Assembly (NCBI GenBank): GCA_937900575.1
Contig: CALCEI010000009.1
Coordinates: 1 to 9,400 of the forward strand
DNA: 9,400 nucleotides
Reading direction: 5' to 3'
DNA from: an uncultured Clostridia bacterium
Lineage (GTDB): Bacteria > Bacillota > Clostridia > Christensenellales > UBA1242
Shown: positions 1 through 5,120 of the stretch, in pieces
Layout of the letters: every line of letters starts with the position of its first letter
Numbering within the stretch: the first letter of the stretch is position 1
Notes under the pieces: generated by a model
What the model was told of the DNA's origin: nothing
The model's input: the letters and a program-made list of their open reading frames with translations, nothing else
Database searches by the model: none
Program-made: the position numbers and the translations under genes

Positions 1-695
1 TGAGATTTTATATCATCTTGTAATTCTTTAACGTGTTCTAATAATCTTTTTAAAGTAGGTATTCTTCCACGTGATTTATCACATGTTTTCATTAGTCCAT
101 CGCTGTCCATGAAAATGATAGGCTTTAGACCAATAATTCCTCCCATAAAAGCTGCTAGTCCGGAAACTCTTCCGCTTTTAGCGAAGAACCTTAAATTATC
201 AGCGTAGAAATAAATTGCAAATTTATCTACTTCTTTTTCAGCCCATTTTTGGATTTCTTGAATAGACTTACCTTCAAGATATAAATCACCAATTTCAAGA
301 ACGATATTATACGAACCAATGGTGATTCCTTTGGTGTCAATGGTATAAAGTTTTCTATCAGGATATTTTGAATATAATTCTTCTAGCGCTAAACGCATGG
401 AATTAAATGTTCCAGACATTGCAGAAGAAAAATGAACATATAAAATATCTCTTCCGGCTTTAAATTCTGGTTCAAAATATTCGATATATTTAGTTGGAGG
501 TAATGCACTAGTGGTAGGCAAAGTACCTTCTCTTAAAGATTGATAAAAAGCATGAAAATCAAATTTTTTAAAATCTACATAAGGGAAAATTTCTTTTCCA
601 TCTGGATTATATGGCATAGAAATAAGCTTATAGCCATATTTTTTAGCTACTTCAGGAGTAATATCACAATCAGTATCGGTAAATAATGCATACAT
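1..695 (-). CDS. DegV family (FakB-like) fatty-acid-binding protein, 3' end outside window
   Basis: DegV/FakB proteins bind a fatty acid and, in characterised Firmicutes, present it to the kinase FakA so that exogenous fatty acids can enter phospholipid synthesis in the cytoplasm. The visible 231 residues carry the family landmarks in order: an N-terminal TDTDCDI segment (residues 6-12), PTTSALPP (60-67) where the family has its TSxPS lipid-contact motif, FSSAMSGTF (89-97) matching SSxLSGT, DNLRFFAKSGRVSG (166-179), and GLKPII (189-194). The family is usually about 280-290 residues, so roughly 50 are missing beyond position 1; the frame is open to the edge. The ATG at 693-695 is preceded on the - strand by GAGG at 704-707, 8 bases upstream. 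It is divergent from a lipase-like hydrolase. The family is certain; which lipid it binds, and whether it works with a FakA, cannot be seen. Confidence 0.93.
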   Translation of the reverse strand, partial: MYALFTDTDCDITPEVAKKYGYKLISMPYNPDGKEIFPYVDFKKFDFHAFYQSLREGTLPTTSALPPTKYIEYFEPEFKAGRDILYVHFSSAMSGTFNSMRLALEELYSKYPDRKLYTIDTKGITIGSYNIVLEIGDLYLEGKSIQEIQKWAEKEVDKFAIYFYADNLRFFAKSGRVSGLAAFMGGIIGLKPIIFMDSDGLMKTCDKSRGRIPTLKRLLEHVKELQDDIKS

Positions 696-714
696 ATTTT
701 TATCCTCGAGGTAA

Positions 715-743
715 ATAATAGCATTGAAAAAGAAAAATGTAAA
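715..743 (-). promoter_or_regulatory. Predicted sigma-A promoter for the degV-family gene
   Basis: On the - strand, TTTACA (738-743) and TATTAT (715-720) are separated by exactly 17 bases. Each hexamer matches the vegetative consensus at 5 of 6 positions. The -10 lies about 20 bases before the ATG, so the leader would be short. Seen in sequence; activity is inferred. Confidence 0.6.
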
Positions 744-751
744 TTATCTTC

Positions 752-767
752 ATTTTCTAAAGAAAAT
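752..767. repeat. 16-base inverted repeat between divergent promoters
   Basis: ATTTTCT and AGAAAAT form perfect 7-base arms around a 2-base centre. The repeat lies between the -35 boxes of the two divergent promoters (738-743 and 773-778). That is a natural place for one operator controlling both genes, but the arms are almost pure A/T, so chance is a real alternative. Confidence 0.35.
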
Positions 768-772
768 ACATG

Positions 773-800
773 TTGAAAAAAATTTTATATACTATACAAT
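773..800 (+). promoter_or_regulatory. Predicted sigma-A promoter for the hydrolase fragment
   Basis: TTGAAA (773-778) and TACAAT (795-800) are 16 bases apart, and the gene's ATG is at 825. A GAGGG ribosome-binding site at 813-817 sits 7 bases before the ATG. TATACA at 793-798 would be an alternative -10 but leaves only a 14-base spacer. Confidence 0.55.
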
Positions 801-824
801 GGAAAGCGTAACGAGGGTTTTATC

Positions 825-1142
825 ATGAAAGAAGAATTTTTAAAAGTTTCAGATGGTTATGAATTAGCATTAGCAATCTATGAAGCCAAAAATCCAAAAG
901 GTGTTTTTATGGTCATGCATGGCATGGAAGAACACAAAGAAAGATATGATTGGACCGCAAAAGAATTAGTAAAAAATGGCTATAGCGTTGTTGTAAGCGA
1001 TATGAGAGGACATGGAAAAAATGCTCCTGTTCAAGGATTTTTTGCTGATAAAAAAGGCGAACAACGTTTAGTGGATGACTACATTGAAATAACTTCATTT
1101 ATCAAAGATACTTTCAAAGATTTACCAATATATTTAGCATAA
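825..1142 (+). CDS. Alpha/beta hydrolase (monoglyceride lipase / serine aminopeptidase S33 type), 5' fragment only
   Basis: This is the N-terminal third of a cytoplasmic serine hydrolase of the Hydrolase_4 / lysophospholipase type, which cleaves monoacylglycerols, lysophospholipids or related esters. Visible motifs are HGMEEHKERYD (residues 32-42, the HGxxEHxxRY oxyanion-hole segment) and DMRGHGKN (59-66, the DxRGHGxS segment). The sequence ends at LPIYLA (residues 100-105). In this family that is the strand leading straight into the GHSMG elbow with the catalytic serine. The elbow is absent, as are the acid and histidine of the triad, because the frame meets TAA at 1140-1142 inside what is trigger-factor sequence on the other strand. 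Family members are typically 260-310 residues, so the 105-residue product cannot be catalytic. The promoter, ribosome-binding site and N-terminus are intact, which argues for a break in the DNA or the assembly rather than slow decay. Confidence 0.88.
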   Translation: MKEEFLKVSDGYELALAIYEAKNPKGVFMVMHGMEEHKERYDWTAKELVKNGYSVVVSDMRGHGKNAPVQGFFADKKGEQRLVDDYIEITSFIKDTFKDLPIYLA

Positions 1143-2137
1143 TCTTCGAGTTTTATGCCTTGATATTTCATTTGATTTTCCATGCCACTTAATTGACGGT
1201 TGAATTCTTGTTCCACCAAAACTTCTGGTGCTGTAAATTCTGTATCATCAATGATTTTATCCAAAATGTCATTGTCCAATTCCACTTCGGCACGTTGTTC
1301 GGCATCTTTAACTAATCTATCTTTTACGCCTGCTTTATATGCATCAACAGTTTCATATTCTGTGCTGTTTGCAACAAATTCATCATTAAGTTCTGGCATA
1401 ATACGTTCACGAATGTTTTTGATTTCAACTTTGAAAGTTGCAGGTTTGCCTGCCAAACTTGCTTCGTGATAATCTTTTGGGAAGGTTACTTCAACATCTT
1501 TTTTATCCCCAATGTTTAAGCCAACCAATTGGTCTTCAAAGGTATCAATAAAACTGTGACTACCAATTTTTAATTGGTAATTTTCTGCTTTGCCACCATC
1601 AAATTGTTTGCCGTCAATGTAACCATCGAAATCAAGCGTTACAAAATCGTCATTTTTAACAGGCTTGTTTGTTTCAACAAGACGTGAACCACGCAACAAA
1701 TCTCTGTTAATTTGTTCTTCAACTTCACTGTCTTCCACTTTAACTGCTTGTTTTTTGAAGGTTAAGCCTTTGTATGCTGCCAATTTAAATTCTGGCACAC
1801 ATGGAATTGAAAGTGTCAATTCAACACCTTTCTTTTCATCAAAACTCTTAATTTCAAGTTTTGGTGCATCAATAGGTTCAACTTCTTTGTGTTCTCCCAA
1901 AATGAGTGTGTATGCTTTATAGTAAACATCATCAAGCGCTTCGTTGATGAAAGCGCCTGTACCATAAGTTTTTTCAACCACGTTACGTGGGGCATGTCCC
2001 TTTCTAAAACCTGGAATGTTGAATTTGCCTTTGTTTTTGTTGTAGGCAGTATCCAAAAAACCGTCCCATTCTTTTGCATCTACTTTAACTGTTGCTTCGT
2101 AAATGCCATTTTCTTTTTTCTCTAATTCGTATTTCAT
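1079..2137 (-). CDS. tig: Trigger factor (ribosome-associated chaperone / peptidyl-prolyl isomerase), C-terminus replaced at junction
   Basis: Trigger factor docks next to the ribosomal exit tunnel and shields nascent chains. Residues 1 to about 115 form the ribosome-binding domain, with the signature GFRKGHAPRNVVEKTYG (43-59). Residues about 160-245 are the FKBP-like isomerase domain (DFVTLDFDGYIDGKQFDGG, then IGSHSFIDTFEDQL and FPKDYHEASLAGK). The helical C-terminal chaperone domain begins near 250. Recognisable family sequence runs to about KLEDYAKYIGK (329-339). The last 13 residues come from antisense of the hydrolase gene, so the real gene ends at the join near 1119-1139. The family is about 430 residues, so about 90 are lost. 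The ATG at 2135-2137 follows AAGGAG (2143-2148) by 5 bases. The gene has its own promoter. The identity is secure; the truncation is probably not biological. Confidence 0.95.
   Translation of the reverse strand: MKYELEKKENGIYEATVKVDAKEWDGFLDTAYNKNKGKFNIPGFRKGHAPRNVVEKTYGTGAFINEALDDVYYKAYTLILGEHKEVEPIDAPKLEIKSFDEKKGVELTLSIPCVPEFKLAAYKGLTFKKQAVKVEDSEVEEQINRDLLRGSRLVETNKPVKNDDFVTLDFDGYIDGKQFDGGKAENYQLKIGSHSFIDTFEDQLVGLNIGDKKDVEVTFPKDYHEASLAGKPATFKVEIKNIRERIMPELNDEFVANSTEYETVDAYKAGVKDRLVKDAEQRAEVELDNDILDKIIDDTEFTAPEVLVEQEFNRQLSGMENQMKYQGIKLEDYAKYIGKSLKVSLINEVISM
1119..1139. other. Probable chimeric junction between two unrelated DNA segments
   Basis: To the left, + strand sequence encodes a hydrolase; to the right, - strand sequence encodes trigger factor. 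Both genes lose their 3' parts here. The segment translates as DLPIYLA on the + strand, which is typical of the hydrolase just before GHSMG. On the - strand it translates within DYAKYIGK, which resembles the trigger-factor EDYLKYxGK stretch. Because it suits both genes, it looks like a word shared by two sources. The exact breakpoint cannot be placed inside it. Confidence 0.8.
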
Positions 2138-2158
2138 ATTTTCTCCTTAAACGTGCGT

Positions 2159-2187
2159 ATTTTAACACACATAATTAAATTTGGCAA
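2159..2187 (-). promoter_or_regulatory. Predicted sigma-A promoter for tig
   Basis: TTGCCA (2182-2187) and TAAAAT (2159-2164) on the - strand are 17 bases apart, each 5 of 6 to consensus. The -10 lies at the centre of an imperfect inverted repeat (2153-2170: GTGCGT / ACACAC arms, one mismatch), and the -35 overlaps another dyad at 2183-2200. Both dyads could be operators, but no known repressor site is recognised; it is not a CIRCE element. Confidence 0.6.
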
Positions 2188-2200
2188 CAAATTTGTTACC
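2183..2200. repeat. Inverted repeat between the 112-aa gene and tig
   Basis: The 12-base perfect palindrome AACAAATTTGTT (2186-2197) is flanked by one G-U-compatible pair and two G-C pairs. In - strand RNA it can form a small hairpin right after the stop codon of the 112-aa gene. It has no T-run after it, so it is not a standard intrinsic terminator. It overlaps the tig -35 box and may instead be a protein-binding site. Confidence 0.4.
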
Positions 2201-2538
2201 TAAAACATAACAATAATACCTGTTATAATAAGCAAAACTGCACCAGTAAATAAGCCAATTTGCACTCTTGTTATGCTATTTTTTGTCTTTTTTTCATACT
2301 TGATGTAACTCTTACGTTCTTCATCACTCAACTTTAAAGATTCATATTCTTCTTGCATTTCTTTAAGTTCTTTTTCATCTTTGTCACGCCTATCAAGAGC
2401 AAACAAAACAAAACTTGCAGACAAGCAAAAACAGGCAAACATCATAAGGATTTTACCAAATTTGCCCAATGCAAACAAAGTTAAACTTGCAGCCAAAAAA
2501 ACGCAAGCAAAAATTAACTTAAAATTATATTTTTTCAT
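2200..2538 (-). CDS. Small membrane protein of unknown function (112 aa)
   Basis: I do not recognise this family. The protein has two hydrophobic segments near the N-terminus (about residues 7-24 and 28-48). A strongly charged, Glu/Lys-rich, probably helical stretch follows (about 49-89, beginning DRRDKDEKELKEMQEEYES). A third hydrophobic segment ends the chain (about 92-112). The charged loop is most likely cytoplasmic by the positive-inside rule. The ATG at 2536-2538 overlaps the TAA of the preceding 91-aa membrane protein gene by one base (TAATG), which indicates translational coupling and perhaps a shared complex. Its stop is 62 bases before the tig start, but tig has its own promoter. 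No catalytic motif is visible. Confidence 0.75.
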   Translation of the reverse strand: MKKYNFKLIFACVFLAASLTLFALGKFGKILMMFACFCLSASFVLFALDRRDKDEKELKEMQEEYESLKLSDEERKSYIKYEKKTKNSITRVQIGLFTGAVLLIITGIIVMF

Positions 2539-2813
2539 TATGCCTTAAATTGTGCAACTGTCATAAGAACAAGGAATACTATAATCACAACAAGGAATAT
2601 AAAGTATGCCACTTTCCAGCCAACACTTCTCTTTGATTTAGCAAATGAATAACCAATAACTGCTGTAATTGCAAATGCAATGACTTCTGCAATTAATGAA
2701 AGAACATAAGTGATGTTTGAACTAATTAACCAGCCAAACAAATTACCTAATGCCAAAGCAACTGCAATTAATGCAACAGCAAAGTATGCTAAACAACTAA
2801 CTACGTTTTTCAT
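2538..2813 (-). CDS. Small three-helix membrane protein of unknown function (91 aa)
   Basis: I do not recognise this family. Counting from the chosen start, hydrophobic segments lie at about residues 7-27, 31-53 and 64-86. A short basic loop (KSKRSVGWK) between the second and third is probably cytoplasmic. I chose the ATG at 2811-2813 because a perfect AGGAGG lies at 2818-2823, four bases upstream. The longer reading from 2837 would translate that ribosome-binding site as part of the protein (LLGGK) and is unlikely. The TAA stop overlaps the ATG of the next gene, which is also a three-segment membrane protein, so the two form a coupled pair. A promoter lies directly upstream, separating the pair from rluD. 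Confidence 0.75.
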   Translation of the reverse strand: MKNVVSCLAYFAVALIAVALALGNLFGWLISSNITYVLSLIAEVIAFAITAVIGYSFAKSKRSVGWKVAYFIFLVVIIVFLVLMTVAQFKA

Positions 2814-2841
2814 TTTTCCTCCTAATAATACGTTCAATTAA

Positions 2842-2870
2842 ATTATAACACAATTTAAATTTACTAACAA
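2842..2870 (-). promoter_or_regulatory. Predicted sigma-A promoter for the membrane-protein pair
   Basis: A perfect TATAAT (2842-2847) and TTGTTA (2865-2870, 4 of 6 to consensus) are separated by 17 bases on the - strand, about 29 bases ahead of the chosen ATG. The promoter sits after the rluD stop and gives the two membrane genes their own start, though read-through from the sepF operon is also possible. Confidence 0.6.
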
Positions 2871-2876
2871 ATTTTT

Positions 2877-2894
2877 TTTGTTAAATTTAACAAA
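2877..2894. repeat. 18-base perfect A/T palindrome downstream of rluD
   Basis: TTTGTTAAATTTAACAAA is a perfect 18-base palindrome just upstream of the -35 box for the membrane-protein pair. On the transcribed - strand it is followed by a run of A rather than T, so it is not an intrinsic terminator for rluD. It could be a regulator site or simply low-complexity intergenic DNA. Confidence 0.45.
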
Positions 2895-2904
2895 TTCTTT
2901 AAAA

Positions 2905-3801
2905 TTAGCCAATCTTTTTAAGAATATCTTTATAAAAATCTGGCAACTCAACAACAAACTCCATTTGTTTTTTTGTTGTTGGGTGAACAAAACAAATTTT
3001 ATATGCAAACAAAAGTTGTCCATTTGTTTTTAAGGTCTTTTCCACTCCACCATAAAGTTCATCTCCAACAATTGGGTGGTTTATAGATTTTAAGTGTGCC
3101 CTAATTTGATGCGTTCTGCCTGTTGTAAGTTTACAATTTAAAAGTGTGTAGTGGTCAAACACTTTTTCCACAGTAAAAATGGTTTTGCTGTATTTGCCAT
3201 TTGCTTCGCCAACAAGTGCCATTTGTTGCCTATTTCTAGGATTCCTGCCAAGGTAGCCCTCAACTTCAAAATCTTTAAGGATTCTACCCTTAATAAGCGC
3301 CTTATATTCCCTGTTTAAGGTTTTGTCTTTAAGTTGCTCACTCAAAATTTTGTGTGCTTCATCCGTTTTTGCAACAAGCATAAGACCACCCGTATCTTTA
3401 TCAAGCCTATGCACAATGCCTGGGCGCATAACACCATTTATTGTGGATAAGTTTTTTATGTGGTACATAAGTGCGTTAACAAGTGTGTGTGCTTTTGTTG
3501 TATTGCATGGATGCACAACCAAACCAACTTGTTTGTTTATAACAAGCAAATCATCATCTTCATAAACAATGTTAAGTGGAATATCTTCTGCTTCTGTTGA
3601 GATTGTTTCAACGGCTTTTTCTTCCATTTCCACAACGTCGCCTTTATGCAACACAAAACCTGCTTTAACTTGCTTTCCATTAAGCAAAATGTAACCTTGC
3701 TCATTAAGAGTTTTTATGTAACTGCGTGAAAAATTTGTGTGTTCACTTAAAAACACATCAAGACGTACATTTTGGACATCAACAACAAAACTATTTTTCA
3801 T
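2905..3801 (-). CDS. rluD: RluA-family 23S rRNA pseudouridine synthase (RluD/YlyB type)
   Basis: This enzyme isomerises specific uridines in rRNA to pseudouridine. At 298 residues it is full length. An S4 RNA-binding domain occupies about residues 13-60 (RLDVFLSE, then SRSYIKTLNEQGYILLNGK). The catalytic domain follows, with the RluA-family active-site motif HRLDKDTGGLML (131-142), in which D134 is the nucleophilic aspartate. The second conserved motif TGRTHQIRAHL spans 227-237, followed by HPIVGDELYGG. The S4 domain favours the RluD/YlyB subgroup over RluA itself; the exact uridine targets cannot be read from sequence. The ATG (3799-3801) lies inside the end of lspA, an 11-base overlap. The lspA-rluD order is conserved in Firmicutes (lspA-ylyB in Bacillus subtilis) and supports the call. 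Confidence 0.95.
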   Translation of the reverse strand: MKNSFVVDVQNVRLDVFLSEHTNFSRSYIKTLNEQGYILLNGKQVKAGFVLHKGDVVEMEEKAVETISTEAEDIPLNIVYEDDDLLVINKQVGLVVHPCNTTKAHTLVNALMYHIKNLSTINGVMRPGIVHRLDKDTGGLMLVAKTDEAHKILSEQLKDKTLNREYKALIKGRILKDFEVEGYLGRNPRNRQQMALVGEANGKYSKTIFTVEKVFDHYTLLNCKLTTGRTHQIRAHLKSINHPIVGDELYGGVEKTLKTNGQLLFAYKICFVHPTTKKQMEFVVELPDFYKDILKKIG

Positions 3802-4252
3802 GTTTTTCCTTGTTCATAAACAAAATGAAAATTGCAAGCATTACAGCACCAACACACAAGAAACTATCAGCCATGTTAAACACAGGGAAAGTTGGGAAGA
3901 AATCTAAAAAGATAAAGTCCCTAACGTATTGGAACACCACTCTATCAATTAAGTTACCGATTGCACCACCAATAATAAAACCAAAGGCAAGGCAATAAAA
4001 GGTGTTTTTGTTTTTAACAAAGTGGTTAAAGAGCATTAGTGCCGCAACCATAACAGCAGTTATGACAATAAGCACTGCAACGTTTCCACCCAAAATGCCC
4101 CATGCTGCGCCTGTATTCTTAACACCACCCATAATGGAAATTACGCCTGGAATAAGATTGAAATATTCCACATTAAATAAAAAATGTTTGGTAGTCAAAT
4201 CAACCACCAAAACAAAAACTATAGTAAAGATAATTTTTAAAAGTTTTTTCAT
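3791..4252 (-). CDS. lspA: Lipoprotein signal peptidase (signal peptidase II)
   Basis: LspA is the membrane aspartyl protease that removes the signal peptide from diacylglyceryl-modified prolipoproteins. At 153 residues the length is normal. Four hydrophobic segments are visible (about residues 5-20, 56-76, 84-102 and 132-147). Conserved blocks are VVDLTTK (16-22), KNTGAAWGIL (45-54), GGAIGNLIDR (95-104) and FNMADS (125-130); the catalytic aspartates are D103 and D129. The start ATG (4250-4252) overlaps the sepF stop as TAATG, and the 3' end overlaps rluD by 11 bases, so translation of the three is probably coupled. Confidence 0.97.
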   Translation of the reverse strand: MKKLLKIIFTIVFVLVVDLTTKHFLFNVEYFNLIPGVISIMGGVKNTGAAWGILGGNVAVLIVITAVMVAALMLFNHFVKNKNTFYCLAFGFIIGGAIGNLIDRVVFQYVRDFIFLDFFPTFPVFNMADSFLCVGAVMLAIFILFMNKEKHEK

Positions 4253-4701
4253 TAATCTTTATCCTTATCCTCTGGCCTTAAAATTTTGTGGCCTTCTGGT
4301 GTAAGAATAAACAAGTCCCCTTCCCAACGATGAATGCTACCATTTATGCCATAAATAGCACCCGAAAGGAAATCCATAATTCTTTGTCTGTCTGCATCTG
4401 CAATGCCACTTAAATTTACGTTAACTGTTTGACCTTGTTTAAGGTAATCAATAACTTCTTGAATCTGCTTTTTATCCCTTGGTGCAATGATGATTGTGTT
4501 GGAATCTGCTTGTGGCATACCAAAGTTTGTAAAACCAGAACCAAATGCTGAATCTTGATTGGAAACAGAACTTGCACCTGATTTTTCATGCAAATTGAAT
4601 GTTGAATATTTTTCTTCTTCTGTCACGGTTGCTGTTTTGCCCTTTTTCTTATCGTCTGTTTCAAAGCCTAAACCGTGCATAACCCAATTAAAGAAACCCA
4701 T
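4252..4701 (-). CDS. sepF: Cell division protein SepF
   Basis: SepF binds the C-terminal tail of FtsZ, tethers the Z ring to the membrane and forms rings or arcs that shape the septum. Here residues 1-14 (MGFFNWVMHGLGFE) form the expected amphipathic membrane-binding helix. Residues 15-65 are a low-complexity Ser/Gly/Lys linker. Residues about 66-143 are the conserved SepF core (NTIIIAPRDKKQIQEVIDYL, VNVNLSG, RIMDFLSGAIYGINGSI, LFILTP). At 149 residues the length is typical. The ATG (4699-4701) has AAGGGG a few bases upstream, a rather short spacing, but the N-terminal helix supports this start. It follows a 79-aa gene by 12 bases and overlaps lspA by one base. The usual ylmG/ylmH/divIVA genes are not downstream. 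Confidence 0.95.
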   Translation of the reverse strand: MGFFNWVMHGLGFETDDKKKGKTATVTEEEKYSTFNLHEKSGASSVSNQDSAFGSGFTNFGMPQADSNTIIIAPRDKKQIQEVIDYLKQGQTVNVNLSGIADADRQRIMDFLSGAIYGINGSIHRWEGDLFILTPEGHKILRPEDKDKD

Positions 4702-4713
4702 AAACCCCTTCTT

Positions 4714-4953
4714 TTAGTCAAAAATTTGTTTTTTAAGTAATTCGTATTCAGTGTCTGTTGCTATATTAAATTCTTTAACAACTCTTTCGTAAATACTTAT
4801 AACTTCTGCATTGGTTGTTTTTTCTTTTGCTTTTGCAAGCATTTTTTCTGCTACAGCAATTGCGCCTTTTCTATCTTGTTTAATATCAATGCGAACAACC
4901 TTTTCGATAATGTCCATACATTTATTTTCAAATTCTTCTGTGCTTGTTGCCAT
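4714..4953 (-). CDS. Small helical protein of unknown function, first gene of the sepF operon (79 aa)
   Basis: I do not recognise this protein. It is soluble, with no signal peptide or membrane segment, and its composition suggests nearly all helix: about residues 4-20, 25-46 (KQDRKGAIAVAEKMLAKAKE), 48-62 (NAEVISIYERVVKEF) and 66-77. There is no coiled-coil heptad long enough to call DivIVA and no catalytic motif. The ATG at 4951-4953 is preceded by GAGAGGTGG (4957-4965). A near-consensus promoter ends about 25 bases upstream, so this is the leader gene of the operon. SepF starts 12 bases after its stop, which suggests co-expression and possibly a link to division, but that is inference from position only. 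Confidence 0.8.
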   Translation of the reverse strand: MATSTEEFENKCMDIIEKVVRIDIKQDRKGAIAVAEKMLAKAKEKTTNAEVISIYERVVKEFNIATDTEYELLKKQIFD

Positions 4954-4978
4954 ATTCCACCTCTCACTTTATATTGAT

Positions 4979-5007
4979 ATTTTAATCATATAATCAAATT
5001 TTGTCAA
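4979..5007 (-). promoter_or_regulatory. Predicted strong sigma-A promoter of the 79aa-sepF-lspA-rluD operon
   Basis: A perfect TTGACA (5002-5007) and TAAAAT (4979-4984) are 17 bases apart on the - strand. Upstream, positions about 5010-5075 are almost pure A/T, like an UP element. The leader to the 79-aa ATG would be only about 20 bases, leaving no room for a riboswitch. It is the strongest promoter match in the window. Confidence 0.75.
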
Positions 5008-5078
5008 CTGTTAATTTATAATAAGGTATAAATACTATATTATAATATATATAAAATAATATAATAGCCAAAACATGC

Positions 5079-5112
5079 AAAAAGACAAAGGACTTTTGCC
5101 CTTTGTCTTTTT
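5079..5112 (-). terminator. Rho-independent terminator of the giant-protein gene
   Basis: Perfect 13-base complementary arms (5079-5091 and 5100-5112; core GACAAAGG / CCTTTGTC) enclose an 8-base loop. They end in a T-run on the - strand, starting 8 bases after the stop codon of the giant gene. The stem is symmetrical, so it could also terminate + strand transcripts. It insulates the giant gene from the sepF operon. Confidence 0.9.
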
Positions 5113-5120
5113 TGTTGATT

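Noticed and set aside
1200..2125. Several + strand reading frames across trigger factor
   Set aside because: They are antisense shadows; the - strand frame has clear trigger-factor motifs throughout.
2814..2837. Longer start for the 91-aa membrane protein (99 aa)
   Set aside because: The extra codons include the AGGAGG ribosome-binding site, which must lie upstream of the true ATG.
2877..2894. Palindrome after rluD as an intrinsic terminator
   Set aside because: The stem is pure A/T apart from one G-C pair per arm, and the transcribed strand continues with A residues rather than a T-run.
2838..3023. A 61-aa - strand reading frame between rluD and the membrane-protein pair
   Set aside because: It overlaps the end of rluD in another frame, covers the promoter and palindrome, and has no ribosome-binding site or protein-like composition.
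4985..5078. Riboswitch or leader RNA ahead of the sepF operon
   Set aside because: The promoter lies only about 25 bases from the first ATG, and the upstream DNA is unstructured A/T.
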